From Dehalococcoidia bacterium (GTDB lineage: Bacteria; Chloroflexota; Dehalococcoidia; GIF9; AB-539-J10): 11,594 nt of DNA. The notes under the pieces are model-generated. The model made no database searches, was not told the origin of the DNA, and worked only from the letters and a program-made list of their open reading frames with translations. Position numbers and translations under genes: made by a program. Within the stretch, counting starts at the first letter, position 1; each line of letters starts with the position of its first letter. The stretch spans positions 1-11,594 of the forward strand of contig JAUWOK010000027.1 in assembly GCA_030612165.1 (NCBI GenBank). The letters run 5' to 3'. Below are positions 1 through 7,548 of the stretch, piece after piece.

Positions 1-960
<960 letters not shown>

Positions 961-1003
961 TCAAAGTAGTTCTCGCTGCAATAACCGGTAACCCGACCAC
1001 CTC

Positions 1004-1228
1004 TCACCTGTCCACCCCCTTAAACTTCTGCTTATCCTCCCTGGCAGATTTTACTCTCTCCCGAACAAGGGAAACGAGAACTATGATAACCCCCCGCGTT
1101 GCCGCCGCTATGGCTATCCTGAGAGACAGCGGCATAAACTGAACCACAACGGTAACAAGATAGTAAATGAAATACCCAGCGGCAATGCCCCCTCCCACCC
1201 CCAGCATGATAACGCCCAGCTTTCTCAA
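1004..1228 (-). CDS. Small two-helix membrane protein, unknown function
   Basis: A 74-residue protein starting at TTG (1228), preceded by a strong AGGAGGG about 9 nt upstream; the next Met is too far from this SD. Two hydrophobic segments are visible, roughly residues 4-29 (glycine-rich, then Y-F-I-Y-Y-L-V) and 33-55. A basic and acidic cytoplasmic-type tail follows, ending in K-F-K-G-V-D-R. No known domain is recognised. It lies 40 bp downstream of the ABC-2 permease and 43 bp upstream of ligA on the same strand, so it is probably in the same transcript. Its small size, good SD and clear two-helix pattern support a real gene. The function cannot be read from the sequence. Confidence 0.7.
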   Translation of the reverse strand: MRKLGVIMLGVGGGIAAGYFIYYLVTVVVQFMPLSLRIAIAAATRGVIIVLVSLVRERVKSAREDKQKFKGVDR

Positions 1229-1250
1229 AATATCTCTCCCTCCTGCTTTC

Positions 1251-1288
1251 TAGCTTACCATTCGTTTCCTAGCCTACCATTCGTTTAC
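1251..1288. repeat. 19-bp imperfect tandem duplication over the permease stop codon
   Basis: Units 1251-1269 and 1270-1288 match at 17 of 19 positions (differences at unit positions 5 and 18). On the minus strand each copy holds the codons K-R-M-V-G/S plus a TAG. The first copy met by the ribosome supplies the real stop at 1269-1271. The second copy is out of frame because 19 is not a multiple of three. It looks like a slippage duplication of the gene's 3' end. Confidence 0.8.
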
Positions 1289-2348
1289 TGAAAAACACAA
1301 TCCCCAGAGAAAATAATACCACCGCCCAGGCAACCAGCCAGTAAAGGTCACCCATGACAGCAGAGAGAGGAACACCATTGATTACAGAACGAGAGGCATT
1401 AATAGCATGGATGAAAGGAAGCCCTCCGGCAAAATTCTGCAAACCCTGCGGCATCGCTTCCACCGTCCACCATGCTCCCGAAATCATGGCCAGAGGAACA
1501 ATGAAAACCCAGCAGATAGCAGCCTGGGATTCGCTTTTAATCAAGCTGCCCACTATCATGCCGATGCCAACGGCAGAAAGGCCAGTTAAGAAGAAAATGA
1601 GAAAAGCATGCCCCAGATTGCCGACTATCGTCAGGCCCATTGCCATTCCCACCCCAAGATAAATCAGCGTGGAGGCTATGAGCACAGGAATAAACGGCAG
1701 GGAATATCCCAGGATAAATTCCCAGGGTTTCGCCGGCGTGGTCAGCATGCGAGCCAGAAAGCCCTTTTCGCGGTCAGCGGCGATGACTTCAGCCGTTACA
1801 GATATCAGGATCATGAGGCCAAAAACGATTATGCCCGGGGCGAAGAAATTGACAATTTCGTTTTCTATCTTGCTCTCCACCCCTTTCATCTCCACATTGA
1901 CGGGGGCGGGCATACCCAGAAATTGAGAACCAGCGGCTTCCAGAACAGGTTTCACTCGCAAGCCCGCCATGGGATCGGCCCCCTCATAAACCACTCCCAG
2001 GTCAACAGATTGCCCTGCTGCTGCCGCATCCTGAAACCCGCGAGGGATGAGCAGGTAAAGAGATATTCTGCCTGCCTCCATGTCTTCTTTTGCCCAGGCT
2101 TCTTCGCTGTATACTTCGCCCCACAATTCAACAACCTCGATTCTTTCCAGGCTTTCCACAAAAGCGGCCGAGGCCTGACTCTGGTCTTCGTCCACCACAC
2201 TTAATCTCACAGGCTCAACGGTACCCTGGCCAAAAGCGGAACAAAACACCAGCATGAAAACTACAGGCATACCCAGAAGAAACCCCAGTAGCACCGGGTT
2301 CCTGTAAATTTCCTTCAGATTTCTTTTGCCGATTTCCCAGAATCTCAT
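1269..2348 (-). CDS. ABC-2 type transporter permease
   Basis: Membrane half of an exporter, 359 residues. One transmembrane helix lies near residues 19-40. A long extracytoplasmic segment follows (about 41-167, starting with V-R-L-S-V-V-D-E-D). About five more helices come after it (near 168-190, 212-238, 245-270, 276-295 and 334-354). This layout is typical of the ABC-2 permease subfamily with a large outer loop. After helix 2 comes A-D-R-E-K-G-F-L-A-R-M-L-T-T-P, the conserved E-[RK]-E-K-G...L...T-P element thought to couple to the ATPase. The ATG start overlaps the ATPase stop by four bases (ATGA), implying translational coupling and a 1:1 complex. The substrate is unknown; drug, lipid or polyketide export is usual for relatives. 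Confidence 0.93.
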   Translation of the reverse strand: MRFWEIGKRNLKEIYRNPVLLGFLLGMPVVFMLVFCSAFGQGTVEPVRLSVVDEDQSQASAAFVESLERIEVVELWGEVYSEEAWAKEDMEAGRISLYLLIPRGFQDAAAAGQSVDLGVVYEGADPMAGLRVKPVLEAAGSQFLGMPAPVNVEMKGVESKIENEIVNFFAPGIIVFGLMILISVTAEVIAADREKGFLARMLTTPAKPWEFILGYSLPFIPVLIASTLIYLGVGMAMGLTIVGNLGHAFLIFFLTGLSAVGIGMIVGSLIKSESQAAICWVFIVPLAMISGAWWTVEAMPQGLQNFAGGLPFIHAINASRSVINGVPLSAVMGDLYWLVAWAVVLFSLGIVFFSKRMVG

Positions 2349-3265
2349 TCTCTCAGCTTCTTTCCCGTAATCTGGATAAAGACGTCCTCCAACGTGGGCT
2401 GTTTCAATGTGGCAGAGGAAACGATAACGCCCCGGGAAAACAGATACTCCACGACCTCATGAAAATCCAGCTCCCCATGAGATATCTCCACCCCACCGTT
2501 GATTCTCTCCACCCGGGCATATCTACCACACAATTCCTGCATGATGCCGACAGGAATATCTTCCGCTCGAATAACCATACCGCACCCCGTAAAGAAATCC
2601 CTCTTCAACTCTTCAGGCGTGCCCAGCGCCACTATCTTCCCTTCATCAATAATGCCAATGCGATCGGAAAGAGAATCTGCCTCCTCCATATAATGGGTGG
2701 TAAGTAAAATGGTCTTTTCCTTTTTGAGCAGGGCAATATGCTCCCAGACGGCTCTCCGCGCCTGCGGATCAAGCCCCAGTGTAGGCTCATCCAGAAACAA
2801 AACCGCCGGGTCATGCACCAGAGACATGGCGATAGAGAGCCTGCGCTTCATGCCCCCCGAGAAATTTTTTACCTGCTCGCCAGCCCGTTCCATAAGCCCC
2901 ATTGTTTGCAAAAGTTCTTTCGAGCATTCTCTCACCTCCTCGGAACTTATGCGGTGCATTTTGCCAACCAGGCTCAAATTTTCCCAGCAATTAAGGCGCT
3001 CCGAAAGCACGGTATCCTGCGGCGATACACCAATCAGCCCTTTAACCTTAAATGACTCCTTGGTTATGTCGTGTCCCATTATGAATGCCGTGCCCGCAGT
3101 CGGCCGCAAAAGGCAGCACAACATCCTGACCAGGGTTGTTTTGCCCGCTCCGTTGGGGCCAAGAAGAGAGAATAGCTCTCCTTTTCTTATCTTCAGGTCA
3201 ATGCCAGCCACTGCCACCAGGCCATTGAACTTCCTGGTGACGTTCGTAGTCTCTATCGCATCCAC
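2345..3265 (-). CDS. ABC transporter ATP-binding protein (DrrA/ABC-2 exporter type)
   Basis: A 306-residue ATPase that powers the permease encoded next to it. Visible motifs: Walker A G-P-N-G-A-G-K-T-T (36-44, K42), Q-loop Q83 in S-P-Q-D, signature F-S-G-G-M-K-R-R (135-142), Walker B V-L-F-L-D-E-P-T (155-162, E160), D-loop G-L-D-P, and switch histidine H191 in T-T-H-Y-M-E-E-A-D. About 80 C-terminal residues after the nucleotide-binding domain, ending L-E-D-V-F-I-Q-I-T-G, are typical of DrrA-type exporters. The start is GTG at 3265; no ATG fits, and the N-terminus aligns with the family with no room for a later start. There is no SD before it. A perfect -35 hexamer lies only 31 bp upstream, so the mRNA may have almost no leader. 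Confidence 0.94.
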   Translation of the reverse strand: MDAIETTNVTRKFNGLVAVAGIDLKIRKGELFSLLGPNGAGKTTLVRMLCCLLRPTAGTAFIMGHDITKESFKVKGLIGVSPQDTVLSERLNCWENLSLVGKMHRISSEEVRECSKELLQTMGLMERAGEQVKNFSGGMKRRLSIAMSLVHDPAVLFLDEPTLGLDPQARRAVWEHIALLKKEKTILLTTHYMEEADSLSDRIGIIDEGKIVALGTPEELKRDFFTGCGMVIRAEDIPVGIMQELCGRYARVERINGGVEISHGELDFHEVVEYLFSRGVIVSSATLKQPTLEDVFIQITGKKLRE

Positions 3266-3272
3266 TGCTACT

Positions 3273-3302
3273 AATAGTGAATTATCATCGTCATTCTGTC
3301 AA
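3273..3302 (-). promoter_or_regulatory. Candidate promoter for the ABC exporter/ligA block
   Basis: On the minus strand a perfect -35 TTGACA occupies 3302-3297. With a 17-18 bp spacer the best -10 is weak (CACTAT or ACTATT, three matches of six). Transcription would start within one to three bases of the GTG at 3265, which fits the lack of an SD. GATAAT is closer to the -10 consensus but sits only 10 bp from the -35. The call rests mainly on the -35. Confidence 0.35.
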
Positions 3303-3332
3303 TGGTTTTGTAAGGACCAGTAATCGTTCGGC

Positions 3333-3360
3333 GTGACAGTGATTTCACAAACGGTTATAC
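3333..3360 (+). promoter_or_regulatory. Candidate promoter for the 124-aa protein/TPR/DUF4037 block
   Basis: GTGACA (3333-3338), a 16-bp spacer and TTATAC (3355-3360) resemble a vegetative sigma promoter. Transcription would start near 3367, just before an AAGGGA SD (3368-3373) that precedes the ATG at 3382. The spacer holds a short inverted repeat, GTGATTTCAC (3339-3348), which could be an operator, though one this short can arise by chance. Confidence 0.33.
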
Positions 3361-3381
3361 TTCGGAAAAGGGAAAGACAAA

Positions 3382-3756
3382 ATGGACACTAAGGAAATTC
3401 TGGCGATGAAGCCAGGCAAGAAATTAAACATTCTGGTAGCTCAGGAGATATTTGATCTTGCCTATATTCAAGATCCTATCTTCGGGGATCTAGTGATTTT
3501 CTCCGGAGAAGGCAGCACTTCTTTTGACTTTCTACCTCACTATTCCGAAGACTTGCTCGCAGCTCGAAGGATACTGCAAAAAGCCGATAGCACCGCCGAC
3601 CTCAAAAAATACAAGGGCAGGTGGGAAGCCAATGTGCAAAGGAAAAAGGTTTATTATTATTATCCTGACCTGAACGCCACCTCCCGCCAAGAGGCCATCT
3701 GTAAAGCCGCGCTGCTGGCTAAAAAGGAAAACAATAAGACAGACTCCCTCGCATAA
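3382..3756 (+). CDS. Phage ABA-sandwich-domain-like small protein
   Basis: A 124-residue soluble protein. Its N-terminus (M-D-T-K-E-I-L-A-M-K-P-G-K-K-L-N-I-L-V-A), a central P-H-Y-S-E-D-L-L-A-A-R-R-I-L-Q, and a C-terminal A-T-S-R-Q-E-A-I-C-K-A-A-L-L-A resemble, as I recall them, the small proteins with the 'phage ABA sandwich' (BC1872-like) domain. Those are common in phage and prophage genomes and have no firm function. An insertion rich in Tyr and Lys (Y-Y-Y-Y) replaces part of the usual middle. No other phage gene lies nearby, so this may be a domesticated copy. The SD AAGGGA lies 8 nt before the ATG. The stop is 48 bp before the TPR gene start, so cotranscription with it is likely. Family assignment is from remembered motifs and not from a search. 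Confidence 0.7.
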   Translation: MDTKEILAMKPGKKLNILVAQEIFDLAYIQDPIFGDLVIFSGEGSTSFDFLPHYSEDLLAARRILQKADSTADLKKYKGRWEANVQRKKVYYYYPDLNATSRQEAICKAALLAKKENNKTDSLA

Positions 3757-3804
3757 TCCCCACGTGCTATAGTCTCTTTCATGAAAAACGAGGAGGGGCA
3801 CACG

Positions 3805-4758
3805 ATGAGCGAAAAAATTGAAGAACTTAAGGTCTGTATCGCCCAGCTTAACCAGCAAAACAAACTGGCTGAAACTGTTCCTTTGCTTGAGCAGGTAGCA
3901 GAACTTACAGGGCAGGAACACGGAAAGAGTCACCCCTACTACGCCGTTAGCCTGAACGACCTGGGAACGGCAAACAGAACCCTGGGACAATACACTGCCG
4001 CCAGAGACAATTTTCTCAAGGCGGCCAGCATACTGAAAGAAGTTATGGGCAAGGATAATGAGCATTATGCCACTTGCGTCAATAATCTTGCCGGAACTTA
4101 TCGCCTGATGGGGGAATATCAGAAAGCTCAAGACACTTTTCTGGAAGCCAAAGAAATCTATGCGAGAACTGTGGGCAAAGAACATTTTCTCTACGCCTCC
4201 GTTTTGAACAACCTGGGACTGGTACATCAGGATATGGGTAATTACGAGCAATCAGAGGAGATGCACTCACAAGCACTGGATATTATCCGCCGCACCAAGG
4301 GGGAAAAAGATTTTACCTACGCCACCAGCTTGAACAACCTGGCACAGCCATATATCGCGAGGGGAGACTATGCCCAGGCTGAGCCCATTCTGCTCCAGGC
4401 AACAGAGATCTACGCCGAGGTAGCGGGCAAGGAACATCTCACTTATGCTGCCGGGTTGAATAGTCTAGCCGGGCTCTATCAAAAAATGTCCCGTTACCGG
4501 GAAGCAGAACAGCTCTATCTTCAGGTACTCAATATACTAGAGAAAGTTGTGGGCAGGGAACACCCCGATTACGCCAGCACCCTGCACAACATGGGATTGC
4601 TACACGAGAACACCCTGGATTACGACAAGGCGGAGCAATATTATTCCAGGGCGCTGGATATTCGCCTGCGCAGTCTGGGAGAAAACCATCCCCGTTATAC
4701 TGACAGCCTGGACAGGCTGTCTGAAGTACGCAGAAAGAAACCAAACCTTTCTGAATAA
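3805..4758 (+). CDS. Tetratricopeptide-repeat protein (kinesin-light-chain-type repeats)
   Basis: A 317-residue cytoplasmic scaffold protein made almost only of TPRs. After a degenerate first repeat (residues 1-45) come six units of exactly 42 residues, each beginning Y-A-x-x-L-N-N-L/M and ending G-K-E-H-x or a close variant, then a half unit Y-T-D-S-L-D-R-L-S. The 42-residue period and the N-N-L element are those of TPR_10/TPR_12 (kinesin light chain) repeats, which bind peptides or partner proteins. The start is set at ATG 3805, which has GAGGAGGGG just upstream; ATG 3781 in the same frame has no SD. No signal peptide or enzymatic domain is present. Its stop is 46 bp before the DUF4037 gene, so that product is its most likely partner. 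Confidence 0.9.
   Translation: MSEKIEELKVCIAQLNQQNKLAETVPLLEQVAELTGQEHGKSHPYYAVSLNDLGTANRTLGQYTAARDNFLKAASILKEVMGKDNEHYATCVNNLAGTYRLMGEYQKAQDTFLEAKEIYARTVGKEHFLYASVLNNLGLVHQDMGNYEQSEEMHSQALDIIRRTKGEKDFTYATSLNNLAQPYIARGDYAQAEPILLQATEIYAEVAGKEHLTYAAGLNSLAGLYQKMSRYREAEQLYLQVLNILEKVVGREHPDYASTLHNMGLLHENTLDYDKAEQYYSRALDIRLRSLGENHPRYTDSLDRLSEVRRKKPNLSE
3940..4695 (+). repeat. Six 126-bp TPR-coding repeats
   Basis: Six in-register units of 126 bases (42 codons) run without insertions or deletions. The first begins at the Tyr codon at 3940 and the array ends before the Tyr codon at 4696. Protein motifs are kept (Y-A, N-N-L, G-x-Y-x-x-A, L-x-I, G-K-E-H) but the DNA copies have diverged, so the array is old and not a recent expansion. 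Confidence 0.85.
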
Positions 4759-4804
4759 GCAAGCCCGCGTTACCCAGCAAGACCAAGATTGAGGAGGGAA
4801 GACA

Positions 4805-5752
4805 ATGCAAGGACTGGACCTTTCCGAGAAATATTTTCAGGAATGCGGGGTATCAATGATAGAGGCAAAATTTCCTGAATACAAGGACAAGATTGCAGCA
4901 GGTCTGGTAGGAGAAGGCTCAGAATGCTTCGGTTTCGACGACGAGATTTCCCGGGACCACGATTGGGGGCCTGGTTTCTGCCTCTGGTTAAACAGGCAGG
5001 ACTACGAAGCTATCGGGCAGGAATTGCAGCAAGAACTGGAGAAGCTACCCCGGGATTTTGCCGGTATCAAGGCCAGAGAGACGAGCGATTGGGGAGGAGG
5101 CCGAATCGGCGTTTTTGAGATAGGCGCCTTCTACCGCAAGTTCATAGGGATCAATCACGTGCCAGCAACTTTTAACGAATGGCGCGTTATCCCGGAGGGC
5201 AACCTGGCTGTTTGCACTAACGGGAAAGTGTTCACCGACTCGCTGGGAGAATTCAGCAAATTCAGAAACGGGCTGAAGGCATTCTATCCCGAAGATGTGC
5301 GGCTGAAAAAAATAGCCTCAAGATGCATGACCATCGCACAGTCAGGGCAATACAACTTCATGCGCTCCGTTAAAAGGAAAGAGTACATCGCCGCCCAATA
5401 TGCCGAAGCCAAGTTCTGCGGCGATATAATTTCCCTGGTTTTTTTGTTGAACAAGGAATACAAACCTTTCTATAAATGGATGCACCGGGCAATGAAGCCT
5501 CTGCCCGTACTGGGAGAAATCATTTACAGCCTGTTGCTGGAAATAGTTACTACCCCTGAGGACGCTCCAGGTGAAACGCTTTACGAAAAAAAGAACCGAC
5601 TGATAGAAGAAATGTGTCAGCATGTTATCGGGGAATTCCACAAAGAAGGCCTGAGCGACTGCCGCGACGGTTTCCTTCTGGCACACGGCCCGATTATCCA
5701 GAGCAAAATAAAGGACGCAAGCTTGAGAAGCGTTGATGTCTGGGTGGAATAG
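4805..5752 (+). CDS. DUF4037 protein, predicted nucleotidyltransferase fold
   Basis: A 315-residue protein matching the DUF4037 family as I recall it: start L-x-L-S-E-K-Y-F, then G-L-V-G-E-G-S-E-C-F-G-F-D-D-E-I-S-R-D-H-D-W-G-P-G (33-57), and later F-L-L-N-x-E-Y-K-P-F-Y-K-W. The first part carries the pol-beta-type nucleotidyltransferase signature: G38-S39, then D51-x-D53, then a third acidic residue E105 in I-G-V-F-E-I-G. The C-terminal half is helical, as in aminoglycoside nucleotidyltransferases. It therefore probably transfers a nucleotide to a small molecule, RNA or protein; the target is unknown. The SD GAGGAGGG (4791-4798) precedes the ATG. The TPR gene ends 46 bp upstream, suggesting a joint function. 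The family name is confident, the activity is inference. Confidence 0.85.
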   Translation: MQGLDLSEKYFQECGVSMIEAKFPEYKDKIAAGLVGEGSECFGFDDEISRDHDWGPGFCLWLNRQDYEAIGQELQQELEKLPRDFAGIKARETSDWGGGRIGVFEIGAFYRKFIGINHVPATFNEWRVIPEGNLAVCTNGKVFTDSLGEFSKFRNGLKAFYPEDVRLKKIASRCMTIAQSGQYNFMRSVKRKEYIAAQYAEAKFCGDIISLVFLLNKEYKPFYKWMHRAMKPLPVLGEIIYSLLLEIVTTPEDAPGETLYEKKNRLIEEMCQHVIGEFHKEGLSDCRDGFLLAHGPIIQSKIKDASLRSVDVWVE

Positions 5753-5860
5753 CTTTTATATTGCGAACGATAATGGGTACCGGTTTGTCTTGTCACTTTT
5801 GCCACGCCACACAGGGCAGAAAGGGGAAACAACACACAGACAACTCCGGCGGCACCTGAG

Positions 5861-5906
5861 AAGCATGCTTATAGTAGTTATATTCAAAACCCGCATGAGC
5901 TATAAT
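5861..5906 (+). promoter_or_regulatory. Promoter region of the nnr block with palindrome
   Basis: A perfect -10 TATAAT lies at 5901-5906, 44 bp before the nnr start. No good -35 is found at the right distance (the best is TTATAT at 17 bp), so an activator may be needed. A perfect 10-bp palindrome AAGCATGCTT (5861-5870) is placed where such a factor could bind, about 30 bp upstream of the -10. The rest of the gap 5753-5949 shows no gene and no clear terminator. Confidence 0.45.
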
Positions 5907-5949
5907 GCATCGAGAGAATGCCGCATTTAAGACAGGCAAGGAGCTGAAA

Positions 5950-7527
5950 ATGAAAATAGCCCTGGTAGAGGAGATGAGAAATCTGGATCAGTGCGCTACG
6001 GAGGAGTATGGCATCTCTGAGAACCTCTTGATGGAAAACGCTGGCCAGGCAATGTATTCAGTTATCGCCAGCGAGTGCGGAAGCGTCGAAGGCAAAAGCT
6101 TTGCCGTTTTCTGCGGCACCGGCAACAACGGGGGCGATGGGTTGGTAATCGCCCGCAAACTTCTCTCCAATGGAGGAAAGGTAAAGATCTTTTTCCCGAA
6201 TGGAGAGACGCAGCTTAAGGGAGCAGCGCAAAAAAACTACGAAATAGCGACAAGGCTACCCATAGAAATGTCGCGTATCAGCGCAGGCAATGACCTCAAT
6301 ATTGCTCTCCGTGATTGTGACGTAGCAGTCGATGCTCTTTTCGGCACCGGGCTCGCCAGGCAAGTTGAAGGTATTTACCAGGAAACCATTCAGGCGATAA
6401 ACAGGTGCGGCAAACCGGTGTTTAGCGTGGACATTCCCTCGGGCATAAACGGAAACACCGGCGAAGTGATGGGCACAGCGGTAAAGGCAAACTACACCGT
6501 AGCGTTCGGGCTGCCCAAAACAGGCAATATGCTCTTTCCAGGGTATGAATATTGTGGAAAGCTCTATATTTCACACATATCCTTTCCCCCACAGCTTTAT
6601 GACAACGCCTCCCTGAAGATACAGGTCAATACTCCTGTCAGGTTGCCGGCGAGGAAAAGAGATGCCCACAAGGGCGATTTCGGAGAGGTTCTTTTTATTG
6701 CCGGCGCCCGGAGCTACCTCGGCGCTCCTTATTTCTCCGCACTTTCCTTCCTCAAAGCCGGAGGAGGATATTCCCGTCTGGCAGCGCCCGCTTCCATCTG
6801 TCCTTTCCTGGCCAGCGGCGGCAGAGAGGTCGTCTTTTTGCCCCAGGAAGAAACGGATGAAGGAAGCATCGCTTTGAATAACAAAGAGTCTCTGCTTCAG
6901 ATTGCCCGGAAAATGGACATGGTCGTTATAGGGCCAGGCCTTTCGTTAGATGAGGAAACGCAAAAGCTGGTCAGAGAACTGGCCAGCGAAATTGAAAGCC
7001 CCCTGCTCATAGATGGCGACGGAATCACCGCCATCTCCCACAACCCGGAGATTATTAAGAAGAGAAAGGCAGACACAATTCTCACTCCCCATCCAGGAGA
7101 AATGGCCAGGCTCACAGGGCTGCCCGCAAGCGAAATAAAAGGAAAAAGCATAGAAGTGCTGCAAAAGGCTTCGGCAGAGCTTAACGCTATAATTGACCTG
7201 AAAGGCGCTCACTCCCTCATCGGCTACCCCGACGGAAGTGTCTTCATCAACCTGAGTGGTAATTCCGGCATGGCCACAGCAGGCTCAGGAGATGTCCTGG
7301 CAGGAGCGATTGCTGCCGCGTTCGGGCTGGGACTGTCTTCCAGAGAGGCAACAAGGACAGGCGTGTTCCTTCACGGTCTGGCTGGCGACCTGGCGGCCGA
7401 CGACAGAGGAGAAGATGGCATCACCGCACAGGACATAATGAATTATCTCCCCCTAGCAATGAAACATTATCGCCAGAATTTTGAGGAGATAGAAGAGAAC
7501 CTCTACGAGGGCCTTTTTACGATATAA
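5950..7527 (+). CDS. nnr: Bifunctional NAD(P)H-hydrate epimerase / ADP-dependent dehydratase
   Basis: Metabolite-repair enzyme of 525 residues. It epimerises damaged (R)-NAD(P)HX and dehydrates the S form back to NAD(P)H using ADP. Epimerase (YjeF_N) domain, about 1-215: M-E-N-A-G (28-32), G-T-G-N-N-G-G-D-G (56-64), V-D-A-L-F-G-T-G-L (127-135), V-D-I-P-S-G with catalytic D161. Dehydratase (ribokinase-like) domain, about 225-510: H-K-G-D-F-G-E-V, V-I-G-P-G-L, I-D-G-D-G-I, L-T-P-H-P-G-E-M, L-K-G-A-H-S, and G-N-S-G-M-A-T-A-G-S-G-D-V-L with catalytic D448. Start ATG 5950 has AAGGAG six bases upstream and matches the family start. ATG 5905 in the same frame overlaps the -10 box and is rejected. 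The rmuC-like gene begins 21 bp after its stop. Confidence 0.96.
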   Translation: MKIALVEEMRNLDQCATEEYGISENLLMENAGQAMYSVIASECGSVEGKSFAVFCGTGNNGGDGLVIARKLLSNGGKVKIFFPNGETQLKGAAQKNYEIATRLPIEMSRISAGNDLNIALRDCDVAVDALFGTGLARQVEGIYQETIQAINRCGKPVFSVDIPSGINGNTGEVMGTAVKANYTVAFGLPKTGNMLFPGYEYCGKLYISHISFPPQLYDNASLKIQVNTPVRLPARKRDAHKGDFGEVLFIAGARSYLGAPYFSALSFLKAGGGYSRLAAPASICPFLASGGREVVFLPQEETDEGSIALNNKESLLQIARKMDMVVIGPGLSLDEETQKLVRELASEIESPLLIDGDGITAISHNPEIIKKRKADTILTPHPGEMARLTGLPASEIKGKSIEVLQKASAELNAIIDLKGAHSLIGYPDGSVFINLSGNSGMATAGSGDVLAGAIAAAFGLGLSSREATRTGVFLHGLAGDLAADDRGEDGITAQDIMNYLPLAMKHYRQNFEEIEENLYEGLFTI

Positions 7528-7548
7528 CCCGTTATAGAGGAAAACATT

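Noticed and set aside
1608..2204. 198-codon plus-strand open frame inside the permease gene
   Set aside because: It lies entirely antisense to a clear ABC-2 permease and its His/Arg-rich product has no domain-like pattern.
2697..3323. 208-codon plus-strand open frame opposite the ABC ATPase
   Set aside because: Shadow of the conserved ATPase; the product is low in structure and there is no SD.
3781..3804. Earlier in-frame ATG for the TPR protein
   Set aside because: No SD precedes it, while its own first codons contain the GAGGAGGGG that serves ATG 3805.
3532..4251. 239-codon open frame on the minus strand opposite the TPR gene
   Set aside because: It is a shadow of the 126-base periodic TPR coding repeats and the 124-aa gene. 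It has no SD or recognisable domain, and crosses two well-supported plus-strand genes.
5905..5949. Earlier in-frame ATG for nnr
   Set aside because: This ATG overlaps the TATAAT promoter box, and the extra 15 residues are absent from the family; AAGGAG serves ATG 5950.
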